22,390 nt of DNA from Sphacelaria rigidula (taxonomy: Eukaryota; Phaeophyceae; Sphacelariales), in contig CAXNAA020000338.1 of the NCBI GenBank assembly GCA_964200075.2, forward strand, positions 1-22,390, read 5' to 3'. Below, one piece after another: positions 10,015-18,007 of this stretch (position 1 is its first letter; the number at the start of each line of letters is the position of its first letter). The position numbers were made by a program, and so were the translations under genes. The notes under the pieces are model-generated. The model made no database searches and was not told the origin of the DNA. It saw only the letters and a program-made list of their open reading frames with translations.

Positions 10015-10137
10015 CTTGGCTGCCAAAGCGTAAGCCTCCGCAGTTGTGTCGATGTCTCCTCTCTTCACGTCCAAGATGACCGGGATACCTTCCGGTACGG
10101 CTTCGATCACCTCCTTGAGGGCTTGGGCACCCTCCGC
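10015..10137 (-). CDS. UMPS: OMP decarboxylase, catalytic-motif exon
   Basis: This 123-nt exon (41 codons) starts after a CTTCAG acceptor and ends AAG before a GTTAGT donor, phase 0 at both ends. It encodes the helix [15 protein letters not shown], then the strand and active-site motif ILDVKRGDI at residues 21-29. D23, K25 and D28 fit the D-x-K-x-x-D catalytic signature of OMPDC, and [11 protein letters not shown] follows, as in long-form PyrF proteins. The family normally has a segment ending in an AFFE-like motif before this point. I found no such exon to the right, so the start of the protein is missing or lies in a distant exon. An in-frame ATG run just upstream falls inside the intron and is not taken as a start. 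Confidence 0.9.
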
Positions 10138-10540
10138 CTGAAGCATCATCAATCAGCAGAACACATCAGGAATCAACCAAAGCGACAAGGTTTAGAAATC
10201 ACGTCCACGTGCTTTTGTCTTGTTTGGCGCTTTTTAAACCCTCCCCCTCCCTCAGGCATGGTCCGCGGCCTCAAGGGATCGCCCAACCTCTCCACTGTTA
10301 CACACCTTGCAACTGCGCATCGCGGTTTGGATCATGACTATCAGCACTCCCGCGCCACGTCACCTCTCGTCATGAACTATTTTTGCTACTCACGTTCGCA
10401 GGTTTTTCAGCAACGGAACAATCTGTTTTCAGGGAATAAGCCAAACGGGTATTTCCCCCATCTAGTTGTCAAGTCGTACCATTGGACCACCAGGACGGGG
10501 CGTACACGAATCGTCAAATCAAGCTAAGGTGTGTACTCAC

Positions 10541-10606
10541 GTCATCGACAACCTCACCCAGTGATCAACGACACGCCCAGTCACACCAGAGGATTCCAGC
10601 ATGAAG
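10541..10606 (-). other. Exon-like segment with consensus splice borders
   Basis: On the minus strand a CT-rich tract ends in CCCTCAG, followed by 66 bases and then a GTGAGT donor. The splice signals are stronger than those of the proven OMPDC exons. Only one frame is open (22 residues; FMLESSGVTG at its start), and it leaves phase 2, which does not match the phase-0 start of the 10137 exon. It could be a 5' untranslated exon of the same gene, a coding exon needing a further exon between, or a decoy. I see no OMPDC-like residues in it. Nothing else is recognised between 10138 and about 11190. Confidence 0.25.
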
Positions 10607-11278
10607 CTGAGGGCGGAGAGAGGAAGAGGAGTCAGTATGCGTGTTCATCGTGGATCAAGTCCCGTGTTGTATCATGTTGGCTTATTGGAGGTCTTTGCGT
10701 CCGAGATGAATCACGCACCAAGAGCTTCGGTGAAAAAAAGCATTGCTGTGCGCAGCAAGACGAGATGCATACTGGATGCGTTCTCTGGAAAGTGCTGAAT
10801 AAAACACTGCTTGGTTGCCCCCCCAGTGGCATGGGCTATCAGTATAAATCAGCAATGGCAAACGTTCAAGTATTTATGACAAACTGTGAGGTCACCGCTG
10901 TGAGGCTGATCATCTGCCATTTAATACCAGTAGCCAAGCCAATGTTGTCCTGGCCTCCATATTTTGTTGAGATATGACGAATATCGCAAATTTCGGATCA
11001 GGTGCTGCCAACTGCACCCCCATTTCGTCAGGGTGGAAGGTAGCACAGGTCGAACGAATCAGAGTTCATACGGGTTGACTCATGAATGTTGAGTGCACAT
11101 CTTGTGCCAAAGAGTCATCGCTTATGAATCAACATTACGTTCAAGGTGGTACCGCCCAAACTACGAACTGGGAATGGGTACACTGCAAAACGTGTCACAA
11201 GAATGAAGAGGGTAAAATATGTACATATGTACCAATAACAGCTCACGAACGAATCACTGGTGGAAAAAATGTCCCATT

Positions 11279-11690
11279 GATTCGTACCGCACGAATCGTT
11301 GATGAAAAACATGTACGCTTCACTCATTCCGTATGAATGAAAGAGGATATACATGTAGATATGATTCAAGCCATATGATTGAGGAGTGGTGAACATGCAT
11401 TTCTGTTATCTCGCATGATCACAGGAAGAAGACATGTACATGCGATTCATGCAGCATGGATGAAAAGAAAGAAACACGTACCTATTATTCATGCGGTATG
11501 AATGCAAGGGGAGACACAGGCACCGCCGATTCATGCCGTATGGATGGAAAGGTGGGGAACATGTATACGTAATTCCATCTCGCATTAAGCACACGTGAAA
11601 AAAACATGCGTGTGATTCATGCTGCATTAATGAAAGGGCAAAAATACACATCCATGACTCATGCCGAATGAATGAAAGATTTTAGCACCA
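11279..11690 (+). repeat. 42-bp tandem array with palindromic core, left part
   Basis: A core close to GATTCATGC-N-GCATGAATG begins near 11279, 11321, 11364, 11402, 11444, 11486, 11528, 11571, 11614 and 11656, mostly 42-43 bp apart. Each core is followed by a GAAAG/GGGG block and often by ACATGTAC. The core is an imperfect palindrome (ATTCAT...ATGAAT). Weaker similar units may extend left to about 11190. The short cysteine- and histidine-rich minus-strand frames here are translations of the repeat. Confidence 0.85.
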
Positions 11691-12419
11691 GTCTTGTCTG
11701 GTGTTCGTTGTACAGACTGTTTAGTACTATGTCCTATGCTGTGCTGTACCGTTCCATCTGCAGACTGCAGCGGGCGCTGCTGGAGTGTTACCAAAACCTC
11801 ACGCGAACATGCGGGGACGACTCGTGAAGTATTGGTGCTGTCCGAAGCTGTCTTCGTACTCTTTAATATTTTCAGGCCAACCGTACCACAGAAGAAAACA
11901 TGGCACAAAGTCTGTCAACGGTTTAGCTAGAGAAAAAAGAACAGATAAAGCAATCGCTTTGGGCACGAAGATTCGTGCTGTGTTGTGCAATGCTGTACCG
12001 TACTGTCTGCGGGCTGCAGAATACGCTCCCGGAGCTTTCCCGCAAAACGTCCCGCGAACATACGACGACAGTTCGTGCTGATGCTGTCCCCGCAGGAGTT
12101 CGTGGTGTGATACACAATTTAGTCAAAACTCAGATCACCTGTACCACAAAGCACGACATGAAACCAAGGCTGTCAATAGCATAGCTCGGGAAAATAAAAA
12201 GCTACAAGAGTCGCTCTGGGAACGCAGGCACATGTGCTGAACTGCGCTGTATGATTTCTGCGGTTTCAAGTTGTGTTGCGTGTGAGTACAGCATTTGAAA
12301 TCGGGGTAATTGCGAATATGGCTCTGGAGGCGTTCGCGACCTACACGTTCTCATTTCCCTACCCCACCTGCAAATAGGCGGCGCTACCGAAGAGTCGCGC
12401 CCCAAGAAATGACAGGTGG
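11685..12419. mobile_element. ~740-bp insertion splitting the 42-bp array
   Basis: The array stops after the unit at 11656 and resumes at 12435. The intervening sequence is unrelated to the array. GAAAGATTTTA (11674-11684) and GAAAGATGTTA (12420-12430) flank it and match in ten of eleven positions, like a target-site duplication. Removing the insert brings the two nearest cores to 33 bp, close to the 42-bp register. No clear terminal inverted repeats are seen; a CACCAG...CTGGTG hairpin lies just inside the left edge. No intact coding frame is present, so the class of element is unknown. Confidence 0.45.
11718..12230. repeat. Diverged tandem duplication of ~250 bp
   Basis: Two units, about 11718-11970 and 11971-12230, share an ordered series of blocks. 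GCTGTACCGT occurs at 11743 and 11992, GCGAACA at 11803 and 12054, GTACCACA at 11883 and 12141, and TGTCAA-AG...AGAAAA at 11913 and 12171. Offsets grow from 249 to 258, showing small indels. A partial third start may follow at about 12236. Translated blocks (for example LYR-VC-LQ) are shared too, but with stops in both units. Confidence 0.65.
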
Positions 12420-12424
12420 GAAAG

Positions 12425-12560
12425 ATGTTATCATGATTCATGCCATGTGAACGGAGGGTGGGGAACATGTACGCATGATTCATGCTGCATGAATGGGAGG
12501 TACGAAACATGAACCTATGATTCATATCGTACGAATGGAAGGCAGGAGACACGTACCTTC
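12425..12560 (+). repeat. 42-bp tandem array with palindromic core, right part
   Basis: Cores at 12435, 12477 and 12519 are exactly 42 bp apart and have the same GATTCATGC...ATGAATG structure and GGGGAACATGTACGC-type spacer as the left part. Degenerate traces (ACGAATC and CACGAAT motifs) continue to about 12690. Beyond them, 12700-13010 holds only an unrecognised minus-strand frame (12996-12664). Confidence 0.8.
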
Positions 12561-13011
12561 CACGGTGTACCTCACGAATTGCCACGGGGTAATATGCACG
12601 CTTCATGGAGTGTCACACGAATCACGAGCCCGAAATGTGTACGAATCATAAATCGTGCACGAATCATGTGATCAATTCGTGCGAATGTTGAATATGAGAC
12701 GGATCGCGAATCCTCCGATCCTTGGAACATGGCGCTAAGCGAGCATCAACAAAACGGAGAACGATTACTGCGTATTCCACAAGTGACAGGGCACCCATCT
12801 GGTGGACGTTTCGGACCGAAATGAGGTGATATGAGAAGTGTTCACTCCTCCCGTCCACATCGGCTTCATGGACTAGCTGGAGACTTTCATTCGAATAGTA
12901 CATTACTTCATGGGTCACTGAGGCAACCCGCGTAATGTTGACGTCATCACTATTCCGTGAAAGATGAAGGGTAGACGCATATCCCATCAAGCGCACCCGT
13001 TGATTAACTTA

Positions 13012-14947
13012 TCAACATAGAACGCATTGATTGAGGTTAGGCAACAACCTCGTGTCCACACCCGGTTCACGCAGTGCGAAGACGTCGACGTCTTCCGAAT
13101 CCTGGAGGGGTGCTTTGTCTAGAACCATCGCCAGCAGATTTCCCGGGTACACCTTGAGGGTGGGAAGGAACAGCTTCTTTCATCACTACTTGAACATGCC
13201 TGCGTCTACATTTTTGTGGTAGTCTGAGTTGGCGGGTTTCTCGATCACCTCGTACGACATTTCTGCGTGAACAGCTTTTGGATTTTTAAACGGCAAGCGG
13301 GATTAATGTGCCGTCTTTCCGGGCTATTCGCGGGCAGCCTAGACTGTCTGGCCTGCCACCGGCAGCGCTGCCCACACCCTCCCCCTTCCCCTCATACCCG
13401 ACATCCTTCGCACGTCTCGCCTTCCGCTTTTCAGTGTATTCACAGCCGCTGCCGCTTTCCTGCTTTTCATCGGCCAAATTCGTATCCATCTTGTTGACCT
13501 CGGCACTTTTCTTCCCGCGCCAGGACCGTCGTCCGTCGTGTACGACGCCACTTCTTCCGCACATCCCCTCCCACAGCCGCCGTCGGCGCTGGCTCTGCCA
13601 CCCTCGTGTTCTCTACCGGCCAAACTCTTGGTCCTTGTTTTGGGTTCGATACTCTCCTCCCCCGCCGCTAGCGCCATCCCCCGTCTCGCTGTCGCATCCA
13701 CTCCGCGGCTTAATTTCTGCAGCTTTTCCCCCTCCGCCATCGGTGCCTCCATCGCCGTCTTCTTCATCGACCAGGCTTATAGCCCCGGTCTTGGCTAAGA
13801 AGGCTACCCCCCCTTCCCCTCCTCCCGCCGTAGGCGCTGTTTCCCTGCTACCGCGTGCCCTCCTATGGTTGTTGCCATTAGCAATACCTCCGCCGGCGCG
13901 ACAGCCGCCGTCAGCGTCGCAACGTTCCTGCTTCGCATCGATCACTCTCACAGTCTTAAAGTTGGCGGCGGCAACTCCCCCCAGACAATCGACGCCGTTC
14001 CTCTTCCCCCGCCAGATAGCACGCCACCGCTTTTTACCGCCGCTACTGCCCACTCCGCCGCCGCCGGCATCATCGCCCCGACCATCCTCCTTTTCGTCGG
14101 CCCCTCTCGAATTCCTTGTCGTGCCTCGTGTGCTCTGCCCCTGGCCATTACCAACACCGCCACCGCCACATTCCGGTTGCGTCGCGCCGCAAGCTACAAA
14201 CCATCGTTCAAATGTAGTGAAGCCGATAGCAGGGTAACAGTGTTCCGGAGCGACGAGAGGGCCGTCGCTCGCTATGGCGTACACATGATACGCTTCCATG
14301 CCGTAGCGGTGTTAAACCCGAGAAGTTTTGTCGTCGGGGAAGGTCGAAGTTGCGTTCCGGTAGTTCATGTGTAGATCAGACTCATCCATAAATGCGATGG
14401 TGCATCTTCCCGTCAATTGCTGGCACTCCGAGTCCGAGGACTCTAATACAAACTCGCGTCTTCGCGCTATGCGTTCGGGCGTCACCTGGCTACCCCATTC
14501 ACACGCCTGGCGGTTACAGCCAATCTCTTCTCCCCAGCGCGCCACCGTAGCTACGAATACTGCTACAGGCTGTCGGTCTGTCTCCGGGGTCATCGGGGTT
14601 TCGTTCGCTGAAGAGCGACCGTTGAAGGAGATTTCCACTCCTGCGCAGGTTGCAATGAACTGACCCATTTCTCCTCTCACATCTTTGTGGGTCAGGAATA
14701 ACAATGAGACTCATCTCTCATCGATTGCATCCTGCCAACCGCACTCTCCGCTTCCATCGAATCGCAAGCCGAACCCTTCGACCATCGCATGCCCAGCCCC
14801 CAGCTGGTCTTCGACTTTCTTCCATCGTGGTGTATTGGTGCGATATCCATGCGGGGGACTAAACAATTGGCGCGAGAACAACCGAGCCTGTCGGGAGGAG
14901 ACACAGTGTACAAATGTATGACGTGCCCCCACGCCTCGCGTGGACAA
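13012..14947 (-). pseudogene. Decayed Tc1/IS630-like DDE transposase with long low-complexity insert
   Basis: One minus-strand frame runs from 14947 to about 13250, with stops at 14713, 14314, 13615 and 13288. It then shifts frame once and continues to 13012 through a TAG-TGA-TGA cluster (13188-13180). The part at 14466-14312 reads TPERIARRREFVLE and CTIAFMDES; the D (codon 14386-14384) fits the first catalytic Asp. AYHVYAIASDGPLVAP follows the second stop in frame. After about 330 residues rich in Gly, Asp, Glu and Lys come DGTLIPLAV, ANSDYHKNVDAGMF and, near 13120, AMVLDKAP, the second catalytic region (usually LDNAP-H, here altered). LREPGVDTRLLPN ends it. It is inactive. The N-terminal part (14947-14705) has no helix-turn-helix that I can identify. 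Confidence 0.6.
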
Positions 14948-14949
14948 CC

Positions 14950-15920
14950 GAGCATCATGATTTGTTCAACTAGAGGTACAAATGTAACCTTCTCCACCGT
15001 GATATTCCATGCCGTGGTGGCCTCCTCTACCATCGTCACACCAAATCGCATGTGCAAATCTACTTTCCTCTCACCGTGTACTTTGATCGGGAGGAGAATG
15101 GAAAGAGCATCTTGAATGCGCTCCTGCCTGAAGTATGAAGTCAATTGCAATAGAAACAACATGAGTTGCTGGCGCAACACTCTTCCCCCCCTGACGACAT
15201 CCCACGGCACCATGCTGTTGTGATTTATGACATGGAATGTGCCTGACTGGGCCCTGCGGCCCGCTGATGAAGGAGGCAAATATAGCTGTCGTTGTCGTGC
15301 CTGCGCCTTCACATGACTTTCTCCCCCAGGGTCCTTCCTCCGTTGGCCCTGGACTACGACCCTCCGACTGGAATGCCCTAGACAACGCTGCGCCTGGAAA
15401 TGATGCATCCACCAAGAGTAAGCTGGCATCCTCCTCCCGCTGAACCTCCAATGCCCGTGGCAGTAATTTCAGAGTGTCGTGAGTGGGTGTTGCTTGACTG
15501 TGCCCCCGTTGTTGGAATGTCGTTCGTCTCCGGTGGAGACATTGTGCCTTTTTCGTTTGGTGTTGGTGATGATTTTGGCACGGTCCGCCGTGTAGTCCGC
15601 GGCCTGCCACAGCCTGATGTGAGTATTTCCGCGGATGAGCGACTGGTGGCAAGAATTGGTGAGACATCATACCAGGATCCTCGTACATGTTTTCTGGCAG
15701 TGCAAGAATTAACAGATGTAGATTAATATGATATGTCTGTTGTTGTGCATGCCGCCAACGAACGGCCGTTTTTGGTTGGCAAAGCTCGACGAGAGGTGGA
15801 TGCTCACTTTTTTCACGTTTGCGTTGCCGATGCAGACGAGACTGTGAAGAGCAACCGCCGCGTGGCAGGGCATCACCCTGCCGGGGGTATCGGCACCGGG
15901 TTCGGGGTGCTTGGGGGCGA
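14950..15920. other. Unresolved GC-rich stretch with overlapping open frames
   Basis: Long frames are open on both strands: minus 15429-14692, minus 15997-15071, plus 15400-15726 and plus 15733-15978. GC-rich sequence with few stop codons explains much of this. I see no catalytic motif, zinc finger or membrane segment in any of them. Part could be the linker upstream of the copia reverse transcriptase, and part the lost N-terminal region of the transposase, but neither is shown. Confidence 0.3.
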
Positions 15921-16189
15921 AGGGGCGGAGGACTGGTGTTCCGTGACAGCTGGGATTGCGCGCGGCATATCATCATAGCAGAACCCGCGGACGACATATG
16001 CGCAGGAAGAGAGAAGGAGAGATTGATGAGTTTGGTGGAGACCTCAACACAACGGTGCCAGTGAATAACCTAGGGAACTTGATTCGGTCTTCTGGACTAT
16101 ACTACGACAGAGGCGATGAGCAGGGGACGCTTACTATCTCGATGCAGACGTGTGCGGAGGAGTTCGCAGACGAGTACCGGGTAGTGTAG
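15921..16189 (+). pseudogene. Truncated, frameshifted Ty1/copia reverse transcriptase
   Basis: The plus strand at 15921-16020 reads DCARHIIIAEPADDICAGRE. The PADDICAG part corresponds to the YVDDI--AG active-site box of copia reverse transcriptases, with Tyr-Val lost and the two Asp kept. A frameshift near 16018-16025 then leads to EIDEFGGDLNTT, PVNNLGNLIR, GLYYDRGDEQGTLTISMQT and ADEYRVV. These are the F--DL---F-V-NLG, Y-RD---GTL-IS and following helix of the family. The stop at 16187-16189 and a tRNA-like sequence about 65 bp downstream end it. RNase H is absent, and no integrase or gag is attached. Confidence 0.7.
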
Positions 16190-16253
16190 GGGGCGTACTC
16201 ATTTGTTGCTTGCCTTAGTCGTGTGACCATTGACCACGCATCCCTTTCGAGAC

Positions 16254-16326
16254 GTAGCACCCGGGAATCGAACCCCCGAACTCAACCATCAGAAGGTTGC
16301 GAGGTTACCAACTGAGCCACCAGGGC
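16254..16326 (-). tRNA. tRNA-like pseudogene (anticodon-loop CUG) or SINE head
   Basis: This 73-base minus-strand segment has a near-perfect A box (TGGCTCAGTTGG) and B box (GGTTCGATTCC) at tRNA spacing. It also has a perfect five-pair anticodon stem (CAACC/GGTTG) around TTCTGAT, giving anticodon CUG (Gln). However, the D stem is broken (GCTC faces CCTC), the T stem has only three pairs and the acceptor ends (GCCCTGG and GTGCTAC) do not pair. It is therefore not a functional tRNA. It sits between the truncated copia fragment and a poly-G run, so a tRNA-derived retroposon is plausible. Confidence 0.45.
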
Positions 16327-16330
16327 GACC

Positions 16331-16551
16331 GGGGGGGGGGGGGGGAATTTGGCAGCGAGGGGGGGGTCGGTTGCTAGAAAAGCGGAAAAAAAAAAAATAT
16401 AAACNNNNNNNNNNGGGAGGGACGGGCGGCGCGCGGAGGCGTGGGGGGTGCGGTGGGGGGGCGGGGGGGGGGGCGGGGGGGGGGTGGGGGGGGGGGGGGG
16501 GGGGGGGATTTTGGCAGCGAGGCGGGGGTCTGTTCGCAGAACAGCCGAAAA
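16331..16551. repeat. Poly-G runs and a duplicated ~45-bp block around an assembly gap
   Basis: Ten N at 16405-16414 mark a gap. On each side a poly-G run is followed by nearly the same block: GGCAGCGAGG, a G-run, GTCGGTTGCTAGAAAAGCGGAAAA (16343-16386, first copy) and its counterpart (16506-16551, second copy). The second poly-G run (16446-16507) is extreme. Open frames here are poly-Gly or poly-Pro artefacts. Confidence 0.8.
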
Positions 16552-16559
16552 GCTCATGA

Positions 16560-17640
16560 TATCAACTATATGTGTTCGGGACCTTCCCACCGAAAATCCA
16601 AGTCAGGGACGACGCCCAAGCGGAGCGCAGTGACCATTTTGACAGCTGTGATCGGTCAGAATAGTCACTCGTTCCCTACAGATGAGCTACAGATGAACTA
16701 CCTCGCAGGCTAGCCGTACATCTCATTCCGGTCATGACCATTCAACTACAGATAACATGGGCAGAAACAGCATGCCTGTTACGATACTCGTGGTCTTTGT
16801 CGCCTGCCTGATCCCTTTTGTGTTGCCAGCATAGCTTCACAATGTCGTGTTGTGGAACACTAGGCGGAGAAATCAGCAGCATGCAGTAGGCTGTTCAGTA
16901 GCGAACGATGGCACGCTGACTGTTTCTGGCCGTTATGTTCACGAAGACGCACAGCACACGTCTTGACTCTGGACGCACTTGACTGAAAGGTGAAAACGGT
17001 CAGGGGTTCTCCGGGACCGTTTTTTACATAGATGCACAACATGCAACATTGTGTGTACGAGCTGGGCCAGCCTAGACACGGATTTAAGCTCTCAAAGCAA
17101 TATATCGCCGAAACGAACGAGTCGGGCCATGATCTGCATGTTGTATTAATTTTCTAACCAAGGGAAGGTGTCCATCTGCTCAAAATTTTGGGCCCGTATT
17201 TTCTCGTTCATCAAGCCCCATATCTAGTAATTCCTATACCTTAGGGAGATAGCGCCCATACTAAAATCTCTACGGAACCCCCGATCGATACATTCAGCGG
17301 ATGACGACGAATTTTGGTGTGGACATTCCCTGGAGCAAAGGGAGACGATAGATACCCTCACCTTCACCTAATTTGTAATCTATCTCGAAATATGGCGCAC
17401 ATAAGTTTACATACTAAAATCAGTATATTACGAGCAGATGCGCTAGATTAGCTAAATCTGGATATCGCGTCTCAGTTTTTGAGAGTTATGCTAAAAAGAA
17501 TGTATGGAGAACCGATAGTGCATAATAGAGCTTGTAAACACAGCTTTTTCATTTTTTTCGGGTTTTTGGGGCAGTTTTGAGGAGAAATGGACACTGCTTT
17601 TGGGCCTCATCTCAATTTTTTAGTTCAATTTTTAGAATTG
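16560..17640. other. No recognisable gene
   Basis: Moderately AT-rich sequence with only short open frames (none above about 90 codons) on either strand, no splice-bounded family match and no clear repeat. It separates the gap region from the tandem repeat at 17668. Confidence 0.6.
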
Positions 17641-17667
17641 TAATTTGAAACCCAGGATAAAGAACCA

Positions 17668-17800
17668 CAGAGGTATGCTGAATTGAAAAAAAAAATGGGC
17701 TCTCAGTTTTTGTTTGGGGGGGAGAGAGGTTCGGGCAGAGGTATGCTGAATAATAAAAAATGGGTCCTCAGTTTTTTGGGGGGGGGAGGAGAGGTTCGGG
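17668..17800 (+). repeat. Two tandem units of ~66 bp
   Basis: Unit 1 (17668-17735) and unit 2 (17736-17800) both read CAGAGGTATGCTGAAT, an A-run, TGGG-TC-TCAGTTTTT, a G-run and AGAGGTTCGGG. They differ mainly in homopolymer lengths, which suggests a recent duplication with slippage. Confidence 0.8.
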
Positions 17801-18007
17801 GGTTCTCGTAAAACAATAGCGGTTTCCGTACTAAAACGCCCTAAACCAGTGAAAAAATAAGAAAAAAGCAACCTGACCCACTTTGTTTTGTCAATTACGC
17901 CCTAGCCACGGCCCACACAAAGTTTCAATACACAAACACCAAACGTGGACCGGTAAGTGGCCTGCAAAATACTTTTCCGAATTTTTTCTGACCCCGTCAC
18001 TAAACGA

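Larger units (their letters stand above)
790..10137 (-). other. UMPS: OMP decarboxylase gene span (internal part; four exons, three introns)
   Basis: On the minus strand four exons lie in the correct protein order: 10137-10015, 9355-9254, 3045-2954 and 893-790. Introns are 10014-9356 (659 nt), 9253-3046 (6208 nt) and 2953-894 (2060 nt). Exon ends are phase 0, 0, 2 and 1, and each following exon starts in the complementary phase, giving about 140 uninterrupted codons. The joined product follows the long (PyrF subfamily 2) type of orotidine-5'-phosphate decarboxylase, which converts OMP to UMP in de novo pyrimidine synthesis. The substrate-binding N-terminus and the C-terminal part were not found, so the gene should extend beyond both ends of the span. 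In stramenopiles OMPDC is commonly fused to a downstream orotate phosphoribosyltransferase. If so here, that part lies left of position 1. Confidence 0.88.

Noticed and set aside
10140-10152. In-frame ATG codons just upstream of the 10137 exon as the start of OMPDC
   Set aside because: They sit in the acceptor region of an intron, and starting there would leave out the substrate-binding N-terminal part the enzyme needs.
10531-10977. 148-codon plus-strand frame
   Set aside because: No recognisable domain. It overlaps the exon-like segment on the other strand, and is close to the length expected by chance in this composition.
11279-12560. CRISPR-like regular array
   Set aside because: Units are head-to-tail diverged copies with no unique spacers. 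The 42-bp period comprises the whole unit, and the context is eukaryotic.
12664-12996. 110-codon minus-strand frame as the C-terminus of the transposase
   Set aside because: It follows the LREPGVDTRLLPN segment closely, but no third catalytic Asp/Glu context can be recognised, so it was not joined to the transposase.
13308-14237. 309-codon plus-strand frame rich in Pro, Ser and Ala
   Set aside because: It is exactly antisense to the Gly/Asp/Glu-rich part of the transposase frame, where conserved blocks on the minus strand are in one frame. Its composition is what the complement of such a tract gives.
15071-15997. 308-codon minus-strand frame
   Set aside because: Its 5' end is antisense to the copia reverse transcriptase fragment, and the rest is His/Gln/Arg-rich without any motif. 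Several other frames are open over the same GC-rich stretch.
16254-16326. Functional tRNA-Gln (CUG)
   Set aside because: The acceptor stem does not pair, the T stem has only three pairs and the D stem is broken, despite good A and B boxes and anticodon stem.
16230-16713. Poly-Gly and poly-Pro frames across the gap
   Set aside because: They translate poly-G runs and include the N gap, and have no other content.
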